In this document: one piece after another, positions 55,226 through 64,000 of the stretch
Numbering within the stretch: position 1 is the first letter of the stretch
Layout: every line of letters begins with the position of its first letter
NCBI GenBank assembly: GCA_028753945.1
Contig: JAPNXP010000011.1
Span: 3,968,001 to 4,032,000, forward strand
DNA length: 64,000 nucleotides
DNA from: Hexactinellida sp. DTS-2022
Lineage: Eukaryota; Porifera; Hexactinellida
Reading direction: 5' to 3'
The notes under the pieces: generated by a model
What the model was told of the DNA's origin: nothing
The model's database searches: none
The model's input: the letters and a program-made list of their open reading frames with translations, nothing else
Program-made: the position numbers and the translations under genes

Positions 55226-55944
55226 TACCAACACCAGGGGACCGTCAAAATGCGTTTGCCTTATCCAGAATTAGTATTAACTGGTGTAATTTGTATTGAA
55301 AAGGCTTTAAGGGGACTGAAATAGTGTTCGTATTAACGAGGTTCTACTGTAAATTATGAACAGTGTTAATTAGCTTTAGTCACGATATTGTTGTTAAGTT
55401 GATGTGACAAACCATCACAAATATAACTATACTATAGCACCTCTGTAGGTTTAAAGTGAGAATACGTAAATATATTATAGTGGATGCTGGTGATAAGTAC
55501 ATCGTCGGGAACTGCAATGAATGTTCTTATATCCGGCATCTACTGTAATTGCAATTATTCTTAGTGCAATAAAATATTTCGTAAATTACAGTTGTTGATT
55601 GAAATAATTTAATTAACATGGTATAAGTAGATTCAGTTAATTTTGTAGAAATAATTATATCGTTCGGAGATCAGTAATAGCTAGCTAACCACAGCCAATG
55701 TTAACTAATTATTATTTATGTTTATTGTTCATGTTTCTGAGTACCTGTATCAAGTACCAATTGCGCCGTTTACATAAGTATTTCTTATCTCACAAGATTC
55801 CTCTGTCATGCCATCCATAATGTAATATAATATACAGTATTATTTGTATACAACCATGACAATAGAGCACACTATTAATTTGTAGGTGGTTAGCACTAAA
55901 TATATTAATATTATACCAGCATTCAAATCCCTGTAACATTCCAA
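55226..55944. other. intergenic with Tc1/mariner and pogo-like remnants
   Basis: 55229-55352 (CACCAGGGGACCGTCAAAATG .. TTCGTATTAACGAGGTTCTACTGTA) and 55480-55553 (TATAGTGGATGCTGGTGATAAG .. GGCATCTACTGTA) are copies of families described elsewhere in this list. No gene is supported. Confidence 0.6.
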
Positions 55945-57220
55945 ATGGGTCTAGCCGTATCTCAGTACTTCGCACCACCTGTGCTACCTGCTCTCCCGCC
56001 GCCGCCGCCGCCCGTAGATCCCCTAGAGACTCACATAAATCACTTCTTCGATCACATAGTGCAGTGTACAAACAAGAGAAGAGAAACAGTTCTAGCCTCT
56101 GCCCGAGACAGGAAGCACGAATGGCTAGAGAGAGACACGTACCAGAAACGGAGCGAGAAACAACTGCTTTCTATGAAAACTGGGATCGAAAGTACGATCA
56201 AAGAAAACAAACTCCAAGACACACAAGACACGCTACTGAGAGAGGTGGAAAGGAAGCTGAAAGAGGTGAGAGCTCTCAGGGAGCACAGTGATATTCCGCG
56301 GGAACTCCGCCTACCTGGAACAGATGATAGCAACACTGGGAGAGGTGGTTAAGGAGGAACAGTCGGGTGCCCCTCGCTATAAAGAAATGCGACCTATCGT
56401 AACTGCTGGGAAAGAAGGGAAAGCTCCTGGGAGTCTCTGGTTTCCTGTAGGCGTTGCCATTGATTCAAATAACTTTATTTATGTTGCAGAAGGTCAGCTG
56501 TTTCCAACACAGTTTTCTCGTATTTCCGTGTTTTCGGAAGCAGGCCTGTTTATCCGTTGTTTCACTCACTTCCTCATGCTCGCACCACAAGCCATAGCGG
56601 TGTACAGAGACAATGTTTATGTGGCGAATATGGGCGGACCAGCTTTGTTCTGTTTTAAAACGGAGCCTCAAATCCGCTTACTCGGTGTTATAGGGGAAGA
56701 GGGGAAAAAGGACGGAGAATTCGACTGGCCTTCTCATATCGCCATCTCTACCGACGGTGATTTATACATAACCGATTCCAACAACCACCGAATACAAGTT
56801 TTAAATGCCTACCTAGAGTTTGTACAGAAAATAACTCACCCTTCATTGCACCTACCTATTGGCATCAAACTAGCAGATAATAGTATATACGTGTTATGCG
56901 AGGTGTCTCCCTGCATTCATGTGTTTTCCTACGCAGGAGAGAAGATACGCTCTCTGATAACAAGAGGCGAACAGATGCAGGTTATTATGCCATCTTCTCT
57001 ATGCATAGACTCAAGAGAGAACATTATTATTAGCGATATGCGCGATGATAAAGTTAAAATATTCACTAAGGATGGGAATCTTATTCAGTTGTTAGGCGAA
57101 ACGGGACATCAAGTCGGGAAGTTCAGATTGCCTCAAGGCTTAGCGCTTATCGATAAACAGAAATTGGTAGTTTTGTCTCTCAACACCAAATGCAGGATTC
57201 AGATATTTTCAAGTAATTAA
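55945..57220 (+). CDS. coiled-coil NHL-repeat protein, frame break at about 56.29 kb
   Basis: Frame 1 (55945 to about 56285) gives a proline-rich start (LPALPPPPPPVDPLE) and a coiled coil. Frame 2 (about 56288 to 57220) gives YLEQMIATLGEVVKEE, aligned with DLEERISRLGEIVQFE of the 42.4-kb paralogue, and then a complete NHL propeller (GKEGKAPGSLWFPVGVAID, DLYITDSNNHRIQVL, GKFRLPQGLAL). Both halves are otherwise open. The join needs a +1 shift near 56281-56290. A 58-bp GT-AG intron (56266-56323, GTGAGA..GAACAG) would also restore the frame, but it would remove residues that look homologous. So this is a recent frameshift, a sequence error or a tiny intron. The protein is otherwise about 425 residues, with the role unknown as for its paralogue. 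Confidence 0.75.
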
Positions 57221-57978
57221 TGTTACTCTTTATTAGACCATTTCATTTTCATTGGTCATTCACTTTTCATTGTGTTGCATAGATCGTTTCGTAATATTAT
57301 ATTAATGATTAAAAATAAATTCAAACCCCAGATCCGGAAAATCTCATTTAGTCTTTCTAATATTATCATTAATGAATTAAAATAGCAACTTGGCCTGTTA
57401 GCAAGCAAATTTCGTGCAAAATTCGGCTTGCTATTAGTATTACGCGAACACCGCTGTAACAATTAATTCAGATAACCAAAGTAGTACACACTTATTTTGA
57501 ACTTTGGATGATAAATAATACTATCGTATATGTAGAATATAATTTTATGTTAATAACTACGGGTTCAGAATAAGTAAATTCATTTATCCAATAAGGAGTG
57601 GATAAGTGAACAATGCCAAACGAATATATTGCTTGTAAGTTGTAATAATATCCATAGAACGTACACACTTGCTTGTGAAATGTATATAGTATACAATTAC
57701 ATATTTGGAAGACACAAGTTGGAATTACAACTTGGCTATGGAATATGGATGGATATGTCTGGAATTCACAGTTCGGAGATAAGGGATAAAATTTGTAAAA
57801 TTTGTTTTTTGTTTGTTGAGAATTAGATAATGATAGGAATAGATACACCTACAGGTGTTTGATTAACTGATATCCTAATTAAGTGAAGTTGACCGTAAAT
57901 CAACACACTTGGTATTTAATTAATAATAGGAAAATATAATACATTTAATTTGAATCTAACAAATAACAAATAAACAGA
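57221..57978. other. intergenic, AT-rich
   Basis: 57380-57460 carries a TTAGCAAGCAAATTTCG/TTCGGCTTGCTATTA inverted pair, also partly seen near 22.43 and 60.75 kb. No gene is supported. Confidence 0.5.
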
Positions 57979-58245
57979 TTAACTTGTCTTCTTGGATTTA
58001 TCCTTCTTCTTCCTAGCATCGAGTAAGAGAACACAACAAACAAATATACCAACAAATACTAATACAAATAGACCTAATATTATAGGAATAATGAGAGCAT
58101 ACGGTCTAGGCAGGAAATACTGATGCACATAATGAGAAGATTCAATTAGCGGCAGAATTATAACCCACAGAGTGTAGTATACGAGGAGTAGCGACGCGAA
58201 TAGCATTAGAGATTGTCCAAATAGCTTATCTGTTAGACTTGCCAT
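57979..58245 (-). CDS. DPM2: dolichol-phosphate mannosyltransferase subunit DPM2
   Basis: The product is 88 residues, the usual size, in a single exon. Two membrane segments (about 10-32 and 50-74) flank the conserved HYVHQYFLPRPYALIIP (38-54), and YYTLWVIILPLIESSHYVH matches the YYT.WV..LPF.D..H signature. The tail is Lys-rich (KKKDKSKKTS). In animals DPM2 is a small ER membrane subunit that stabilises the DPM1 catalytic subunit and also supports the GPI-GlcNAc transferase. Dolichol-P-mannose then feeds N-glycans, GPI anchors and O-mannose. The neighbouring esterase gene is on the same strand but about 630 bp away with its own start. Confidence 0.95.
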   Translation of the reverse strand: MASLTDKLFGQSLMLFASLLLVYYTLWVIILPLIESSHYVHQYFLPRPYALIIPIILGLFVLVFVGIFVCCVLLLDARKKKDKSKKTS

Positions 58246-58870
58246 AATTGGATATCTAATAATTTTATAGAATACTACGTAATAGTACGTATGTATAAGG
58301 AAAACAGGTTACTGTACAACATAAAAAGTAAATTTTCAATTAAAAAGTGTCAAAGCCAAGAATTAAATTTAATAGACCTTCAGTTAACATTAAATAATCA
58401 CTATTATTTGAATAAATGTATTCGATACAACGAATAAATAAAGAAAAATAGATTAACTCGTAAAAACAGCATAATTCGGTTAGTTACATACGTACTTGAG
58501 TAACAGTACTTATTCTAACCAAGTTTCTACTTGTGTATGAAAAAAAGTTGCTTTATAGAAATGTAAGTTCATTTCTGATACGTAATGTGTATTGTATTTA
58601 ACATATAGTAATTTAGGACCAGCCAAAATGCGTTCGCCTTAACCGGAATTCGTATTTACTAACATCATTTGTATTGAAAAGTGAAAAGGCTTTGAAGGGG
58701 ACTTAAAATTTAGGTCCATCCGGTTAATACGAACACTATTTCAGACTGAAATAGTGTTCCTATTAACCAGAAATTCATATTTAATAACCCCGTGTTCGTA
58801 CTAACGAGGATGTACTGTACATACTACAAAACAAGTTTCAATTCCCACTCGCATACAATATTACAAATAA
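58246..58870. other. intergenic with a pogo-like remnant
   Basis: 58611-58818 (TTAGGACCAGCCAAAATGCG .. CTAACGAGGATGTACTGTA) is related to remnants at 43850, 55229 and 60190, with a CACTATTTCAGACTGAAATAGTG palindrome inside. Confidence 0.55.
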
Positions 58871-60136
58871 CTACACTAACTTCCTAACGAAGCTAGCTAC
58901 CCTAGCATAAGCCTCGCTACAGGGAGACAGCCGTGTATCTCCTGAGTAGTGGAAGAAGCCATGGAACATTCTAGAAGCTTCGTAATACTCCACACTAACT
59001 CCACTGTTCTCCAGTCGGGACTTAAAGAGAAGACCCTCGCTACGCAGCGTGTCGTACTCGGCTCCGATAAGCAGCGTGTGGGGGAGTACAGAGAAGTCGG
59101 GCTGGAACAGCAGAGTAGCGTACGGACCTAGAAGGGTATCGGCGTACGAGGAGTATAGAGACACCAGCTCAGTGGGAGGGTCCCAATCCGTCCGCTCCAG
59201 GAGATGGGGGTACGCCTCTCTCCTCTCGCGGTACTGCTGCCCCAGCCTAGCCAGGCTATTGTTCGTTATGTACGGGACTAGCTCTAAGCTGCCTATTAAC
59301 GCGAGCGACAGATACACTGCTATTAGCCGCGGAGAAGATACTCTCCCGCTATTCGTATCGGACATATAGGACTCCAGCTGTAGGTTAACCCACTGCAGTC
59401 TCGGGTACACAGGCACTAAGCCCCTAAGCGGCGCGTACTGTCTGTCCAGACCCAGCTCGCTCCACTTGAATGCCACGTACACTGCTATGTGTCCCCCGAA
59501 GCTGTCTCCCATTATGAAGACACGACTAACGTCTATTGAGTACTCACTCGCCCGCTCTAGAATGTATTTAACCACATTAACACAGTCCTCTTGCGGCTGT
59601 GGGAACAATACCTCTGGGCTCTTACGGTAGTTAGGCGCGATTATTCTCAGTTCCGATTCGTGAGCTAAATAGCGCAGTGTGCGATCGGAGAGTTTGGGAC
59701 TCAGCATTATGCCGCCTCCCCCGTGGAAATAGAACGCAACTGGACTCACACTATCGACTATCGCATTAGGCGTATACACATAGGTATCTATACCGTCTAT
59801 AACAGTACAGTGCACTGATACAGGGTAGTGAGTATCAGTTCTGTTAATATCAATCCTATTAAGAATAAACCTAAGGCTGGTTTTGAAATCGACTAATCCG
59901 ATCTGAGATATGAACTCTGTTGCGTAGGCTGCTGAAGTTATGAAATACGGGACTGTGTAGAGAAAGCGTTTGAGCGAGCAAGTCATATCTTCATGCTCGC
60001 GACTCAAATCGCAGGAATTTATCCATATTTTGCATAGCCAGTATAATGCTACTGCAATAAGCACTGAGATACAAAATGCTTTGATAAGGTTATTTCTTCC
60101 TTGAGTCTTTGTTTTCTTTGGAAGGTTTGAATCCAT
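58871..60136 (-). CDS. membrane-anchored HSL-family esterase (AADAC/NCEH1-like)
   Basis: The product is 421 residues from an ATG, in a single exon. One membrane segment (18-38) follows a short basic N-terminus, the type II signal anchor of AADAC and NCEH1. The alpha/beta-hydrolase core has the oxyanion motif HGGGG (138-142), PNYRKSPEVLFPQPQED (168-184), the nucleophile motif GDSFGG (Ser212), the acid in GAEYD (Asp362) and the His in MFHGFF (His392). The triad is thus complete, in the order and spacing of the hormone-sensitive-lipase family. AADAC enzymes usually read GDSAGG; Phe here is a variant. Likely substrates are acyl esters at the ER lumen side (cholesteryl esters, ether lipids or xenobiotics); the exact one cannot be read from sequence. 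Confidence 0.92.
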   Translation of the reverse strand: MDSNLPKKTKTQGRNNLIKAFCISVLIAVALYWLCKIWINSCDLSREHEDMTCSLKRFLYTVPYFITSAAYATEFISQIGLVDFKTSLRFILNRIDINRTDTHYPVSVHCTVIDGIDTYVYTPNAIVDSVSPVAFYFHGGGGIMLSPKLSDRTLRYLAHESELRIIAPNYRKSPEVLFPQPQEDCVNVVKYILERASEYSIDVSRVFIMGDSFGGHIAVYVAFKWSELGLDRQYAPLRGLVPVYPRLQWVNLQLESYMSDTNSGRVSSPRLIAVYLSLALIGSLELVPYITNNSLARLGQQYRERREAYPHLLERTDWDPPTELVSLYSSYADTLLGPYATLLFQPDFSVLPHTLLIGAEYDTLRSEGLLFKSRLENSGVSVEYYEASRMFHGFFHYSGDTRLSPCSEAYARVASFVRKLV

Positions 60137-60411
60137 GCCAGTTGAAACAATTATAATTTAGACTTCAATTAAGAGTATACTCTCGTTAATACAAACACCA
60201 GGGGACCGTCGTGATTTGTTCATATTATGTGGGAATCGTATAACTGGGGTCACTTGCATGCATTTCTATATACGTACTAAGGGAATTAAACCTTTACTCA
60301 TTAACCGATATTTCGCCTTATCAGTGTTCGTATTAACGATAGTTTACTGCATTTGGAATTTATTTGTACCATGTCTTCAAAACACTACTCGAAGTATAGA
60401 TTATGTGAGTA

Positions 60412-60511
60412 CAGTAGATGTCGGATATAAGCACACCGGTTATAAGAACATGTCGGTTATAAGCACATCAAGTTCAGTTCCCGACGATGTGCTTATAACC
60501 GACATCCACTG
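60412..60511. mobile_element. 100-bp Tc1/mariner-type MITE
   Basis: CAGTAGATGTCGGATATAAGC faces GTGCTTATAACCGACATCCACTG, TA on both sides. It belongs to the family of 38123-38295. Confidence 0.82.
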
Positions 60512-60599
60512 TATATGAATTCCGACTATAATATTGCAATCCAATATTTATAACAAACAACTACAATGGTGGCCGCCTAATAGCAATATTGCTCTGTTA

Positions 60600-60688
60600 C
60601 AGGGTTTCTCAACCTTTCAGTTGGTCGCCCCCCTCACGATTGTATTATATTGCCCCTGACCGTTTTATCGCCTACGTTGAGAAAACTG
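60600..60688. mobile_element. 89-bp hAT-type MITE
   Basis: CAGGGTTTCTCAACC faces ACGTTGAGAAAACTG. Flanks CTCTGTTA and CTCTATTA agree at 7 of 8 positions. Confidence 0.78.
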
Positions 60689-61026
60689 CTCTATTATAAA
60701 GTTACTTTCGTTCCCAAGCGAGCTTTTAATGTTAATTCTGTCCCTCTGATAGCAAGTTCGCCTATTAGCAAAGTTAATTTTGCGTAAAATGCGCCCTGTT
60801 AATGTATGATACAAACTGAGCCGAGTATTGTAGAATCAATGTAGATAATTCAATAAAAAGTAAAACAACAATTCATAAAAACTCCAGCTTAATTCGCTAC
60901 ATACTATCAACTATGTACAAAAAGTAAATTTAAATACTACCTGTGCATTCTATGTAATATACATTGTTCCAAATCGATCAATTCAGCGAATAATATATAA
61001 ATATGCAAAAATGAAAAATTAACATG

Positions 61027-62412
61027 TTACTTATCATTCACAGAGCTGATGCCCAGGTTAAAAGATAGTTTTGTGTCATGAATAAATTCCGGGAATGTAT
61101 AGAAGTTATTATCTAACATCATGACCTTTTTAAGTTTAACCATTTGTCTGATATTATCAGACACAGTCTCCAACAAGTTGTCATTAAGGTAGAGTCGCAT
61201 TAGATTCTCCAGCTGTGATATTTCGTGCGGAACATTCACTATATGGTTATGGTTCATGTAGAGAACATTTAAACCCTTTAGCCCCAACACTCCCGTGGGA
61301 ATATCATTGAAATCATTGTCGCTGAGATGAAGATGACGTAATGCAGTCAGATCTGAGAAAGAATCCGGAAGTTCTTTCAAGTCATTACTAGACAACCACA
61401 GAATTCTGAGCTGACTGCTAAAACACATGCATAGTGCAGGTGGATACACCTGCACTCTGTTACAGTGTATGTACAGCTCTTCCAGCTGAGTTAACTTAGA
61501 CAGCTTAATTACATCCAACTCATTGAAGCGATTATTCGACATCCAAAGCACCTGAACGCCTTCGTGATACGGCAGGTCACAAGGGAGCTCATTAGCATCG
61601 CTGTAGGATAAATCTATAACTTTAATCCCGGCTATAGAAAGCTCGCTGGTTTGCTGCAACCCCGGCGTGATGAGTGGGGTGGCTAGCACATTGTAGCTGC
61701 GTCTCGGACCTCTCGACACTACGTTCAACTCAGAAGAGTGAGTGAATAACTTTTTAGGCTTTTCTCTTTTCTTCTTCTCAACTGGCTCTCCTAGCTCCCC
61801 TACCTTATCCGGCTCCGCTACACTCACCTTACTTTCTGCCGGCAGTTCTACTTCATCTGGTGTGGCAATCTCTGTAAGCTCTGTGGATTCCTGTGGTGCA
61901 CTATCGTAACTAGGCCGCAGCTTACTTAATAATTGCTCGAAATTCTTCTGCAGTGTAAGTTTCGGCATGTCCATCAAGTGGAATATGTCTATCTCCGCTA
62001 AGATAGGCGGCACGATGTTAACGGGATCAGCTGTGAAGCTAACCACAAAAGTTCGGTTGGGAGCCTCGCTAACGAATGTTTCCAGCGTCCGTAGCTTCGG
62101 TAGAGAAAGCTGCGGAGTCGTAACTTCGTGCTGTTGGCAGATGAACTGGAAATACGATTCTGAAATCACAATGATAAAGTAGTCGCATAGTTTTAACTGT
62201 TCCTCAGACCATGAGCTTGTCTTAGCTTCGGAAGCGTAGAGATCTATAGTAACAGAGAAGTGAGCATCCGATAGAGTCTGCAATAAGTTACATAAGCGAG
62301 CCTTCTCGTATTCAATTCTGTACTTTCTCAGAGGCTCGTCTTGCTCTGTTGCAATCGGCAGCAGAGATATCGGGTCGTGGCAGTAGGATAGGAATAGCCT
62401 GGTAGGGCCCAC
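61027..62412 (-). CDS. SEFIR/TIR-like domain plus leucine-rich repeats
   Basis: The frame is open to about 62429 but no ATG lies upstream of the GTG at 62412. A CTACTCCTATAG acceptor-like sequence just before (62429-62441, minus strand) suggests a missing short first exon, so the N-terminus is incomplete. Residues 5-170 look like a SEFIR (or TIR) signalling domain: RLFLSYCHDP, SDAHFSVTIDLY, SSWSEEQLKLCDYFIIVISESYF, RTFVVSFT. A charged linker with KKKREKPKK (about 213-221) follows. Residues 262-445 hold seven to eight leucine-rich repeats (VLWMSNNRFNELDVIKLSKL, LRILWLSSNDLKELPDSFSDL, LNVLYMNHNHIVNVPHEISQL). There is no signal peptide or membrane segment, so it is cytosolic. SEFIR domains usually occur in IL-17 receptors and the adaptor Act1; joined to LRRs it would be an intracellular sensor or adaptor. 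That function is inference. Confidence 0.82.
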   Translation of the reverse strand: MGPTRLFLSYCHDPISLLPIATEQDEPLRKYRIEYEKARLCNLLQTLSDAHFSVTIDLYASEAKTSSWSEEQLKLCDYFIIVISESYFQFICQQHEVTTPQLSLPKLRTLETFVSEAPNRTFVVSFTADPVNIVPPILAEIDIFHLMDMPKLTLQKNFEQLLSKLRPSYDSAPQESTELTEIATPDEVELPAESKVSVAEPDKVGELGEPVEKKKREKPKKLFTHSSELNVVSRGPRRSYNVLATPLITPGLQQTSELSIAGIKVIDLSYSDANELPCDLPYHEGVQVLWMSNNRFNELDVIKLSKLTQLEELYIHCNRVQVYPPALCMCFSSQLRILWLSSNDLKELPDSFSDLTALRHLHLSDNDFNDIPTGVLGLKGLNVLYMNHNHIVNVPHEISQLENLMRLYLNDNLLETVSDNIRQMVKLKKVMMLDNNFYTFPEFIHDTKLSFNLGISSVNDK

Positions 62413-62607
62413 TATGTCTTCTGGTTCTCTATAGGAGTAGGATATGTAAGTATTTAGATATAATCATAGAAATATAGAAAAGTATTAAAGTGTACCATAG
62501 CATTCTATACATAGAATGCTATGAGTGTACATAATAAAATAAGGGAATACATATCCACCGATCATCGATGATCGGTGGATAAGTAAACTCTAAAATAAAG
62601 AGAAGTA

Positions 62608-62827
62608 GGGATGAAAGGAATATTCGAATATTCGTTCGAAATGATTGAATGAACATTCGTTCATTTGCAAACGAATATTTGTTTGAGGAATATATATTAA
62701 ATTTAAAAAATCCAAAATTGCAGCCTGTGCCGACAGCACGTTCCTTTGGGGGCACTATCAATAAACCACCATCAAAATATAGTGCCACCAAAGGAACATG
62801 TCGACACAGGCTGCAATTTTGGATTTT
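62608..62827. mobile_element. CGAATATTCG MITE half, then foldback MITE
   Basis: 62608-62690 matches the left half of the hAT MITE at 2736. 62705-62827 is a foldback whose arms read AAAAATCCAAAATTGCAGCC and GGCTGCAATTTTGGATTTTT, with CCTTTGGGGGCACTAT/ATAGTGCCACCAAAGG further in. It ends exactly where the tandem array starts. Confidence 0.75.
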
Positions 62828-63225
62828 TACTGTGCCGACTATACTATAGTATAGTGGCCCAGTTCTAATCTTACTGCTTTGGTTAGTTATTACTGTGCCG
62901 ACTATACTATAGTATAGTGGCCCAGTATTGGAATCACTGCCTGTATTATCGATATTATTATTACTGTGCCGACTATACTATAGTATAGTGGGCCAGTCCT
63001 AATCTTAGTGCTTTGGTATATTATTATTACTGTGCCGACTATACTATAGTATAGTGGTCCAGTCCTAATCTTAGTGCTTTGGTATATTATTATTACTGTG
63101 CCGACTATACTATAGTATAGTGGTCCAGTCCTAATCTTAGTGCTTTGGTATATTATTATTACTGTGCCGACTATACTATAGTATAGTGGCCCAGTTCTAA
63201 TCTTACTGCCTTGGTTATTTTCCTT
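62828..63225 (+). repeat. 66-bp tandem array of TATA palindromes, six copies
   Basis: TACTGTGCCGACTATACTATAGTATAGTGG starts at 62828, 62891, 62962, 63028, 63094 and 63160 (spacing 63, 71, 66, 66, 66). Each unit contains the perfect 18-bp palindrome ACTATACTATAGTATAGT. The joining sequence is TCCTAATCTTAGTGCTTTGG. Single copies with TA flanks lie at 19456 and 44345, and fragments at 5797 and 13150. Confidence 0.95.
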
Positions 63226-63329
63226 CCGTATCCTCTACACAGAACAGAGTTTTATTAACTAAGAACCCAAAATTTCAGGATATGTGTCTCATGGGTTACA
63301 GATGTGCACCTGGGGTCACAATTTATGTG

Positions 63330-63590
63330 CTTTTATGACGTCATAATCCCGTTATTTCGTTTAGAAAACCAATAGATCGTTGTCAGCGTGTAAAATTTCC
63401 TCTGAATGCAAATTTTAAGATTTTTAGAGCTTATGGTCTTTCCTATTAATTCTGGACAATCACACACACACAAACACATCTATAACAATTGTGCTTTTAA
63501 TATACGAGCCCTTCGGTCTCGATCGCTTTGCGACTGTTCGGCGCTTCACGCCTCAATTGACGGCCGCTGCGCGGCCTTACTACGCCTTGA
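63330..63590 (+). repeat. Helitron-like end followed by hairpin module
   Basis: TGACGTCATAATCCCGTTATTTCG, AACCAATAGATCGTTGTCAG, TCTGGACAATCACACACAC and ACAATTGTGCTTTTAATA precede CGAGCCCTTCGGTCTCGATCGC, GCTTTGCGAC and GGCCGCTGCGCGGCC. Parts recur at 24690-24860, 27415 and (inverted) 25100. Confidence 0.6.
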
Positions 63591-63761
63591 AAGAAATCAT
63601 TTAGGAATATACACCTCTGTGGTGTATTAAATATTTTCCTCGTAAAGTCCCCTTTAATAAAATGCTACACAATTAATTGGTTTGGAAAATTCAAATACGG
63701 TACTCCTATTAGTAGCTCAATAAATTTCAGTTGCACGAAAGGATATATCGAATCCAAATCT

Positions 63762-64000
63762 ATATATAAAAAGAGGAATTGTTGTGTGTGTGTTTGTTTG
63801 TTTGTTTGTTTGTTTGTTTGTTTGTTTGTTTGTCCAGAATTAATTGGAAAGACTACGAGTCCCAGAAAGCTGAAAATTTGTATACAGGGGTAATTTTATA
63901 CTGCGACAACGATCTATTGGTTTTTGAAGAGAAATATTCACATTTGAAGGTGACAAAAAATGTTAGCCAATTAAATTCGAGGGTTTTTAGTATGGACTAT
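63762..64000 (+). repeat. Helitron-like 5' region with (TTTG)n tract, runs off the window
   Basis: TCTATATATAAAAAGAGGAATTG, then GTGTGTG, about eleven TTTG units and TCCAGAATTAATTGG, then CTGAAAATTTGTATACAGGGG and GCGACAACGATCTATTGG. This layout (TC start, TATATATAAAAA, GTTTGTTTG, TCC) is common for Helitron-type elements in animals. The end lies beyond the window. Confidence 0.5.

Larger units (their letters stand above)
60137..61026. other. intergenic, dense in small MITEs
   Basis: 60190-60350 is a pogo-like remnant (CACCAGGGGACCGTCGTG .. AACGATAGTTTACTG). 60412-60511 and 60600-60688 are listed separately. 60730-60790 holds AGCAAGTTCGCCTATTAGCAAAG, related to 22.43 and 57.4 kb. Confidence 0.6.

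Overview
The window is nuclear DNA of a metazoan: AT-rich, with intron-poor animal genes spaced among very many transposon remnants. An alpha-mannoside GnT-IV (MGAT4), StARD10, MCMBP, DPM2, TRAF-like, SEFIR/LRR and NHL-propeller proteins exclude prokaryotes, plants and fungi. Large NHL and TRAF-like families and mostly single-exon genes would suit an early-branching animal such as a sponge. That is an inference; no sequence here fixes the species. No rRNA, tRNA, CRISPR array or intact reverse transcriptase was seen.

Layout. 1-6.5 kb is repeats only. They include a 1.1-kb element starting TGT and ending ACA (Ginger-like) with a hAT MITE nested in it, and a 1.1-kb hAT-type element. At 6.5-7.06 kb is a two-exon avidin-like gene. 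7-11.5 kb holds foldback elements. 11.6-16.2 kb holds a divergent propeller-like gene, a small coiled-coil ORF, a decayed CaMKII-like processed pseudogene and an intact StARD10 gene. At 17.3-18.8 kb (minus) is a copy of MGAT4 broken by one base; its nearly identical intact sister is at 29.7-31.2 kb (plus), so the two form an inverted duplication around about 11 kb of transposon-rich DNA. That interval also holds a URAD-like gene whose conserved active-site His is Tyr, a type III hammerhead ribozyme motif, and a MULE/FLYWCH transposase split by a second copy of the Ginger-like element. 31-39 kb is mostly repeats, including a 37-bp minisatellite of about 36 copies that begins inside a short secreted-protein ORF.

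39.4-62.4 kb is the gene-rich part: MCMBP (-), a coiled-coil/NHL protein (+), an F-box protein (+), two TRAF-like paralogues (+), a second NHL gene with a reading-frame break (+), DPM2 (-), a membrane HSL-family esterase (-) and a SEFIR-LRR protein (-). Nothing suggests an operon; each gene has its own intergenic DNA. By family knowledge the functions fall into secretory/ER glycosylation (MGAT4, DPM2), lipid handling (StARD10, the esterase), replication (MCMBP), purine catabolism (URAD), and ubiquitin or immune-type signalling (TRAF-like, SEFIR-LRR, F-box, NHL).

The rest is a dense record of transposition. Thirteen insertions have the CAGNG or TAGGG-type ends and 8-bp target duplications of hAT elements (nine exact over 8 bp, four near-exact). 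Others are a Mutator-like element with an exact 10-bp duplication, TA-flanked CAG-ended MITEs, and near-perfect foldbacks. Several copies of a module of short GC-rich hairpins lie beside Helitron-like sequence.
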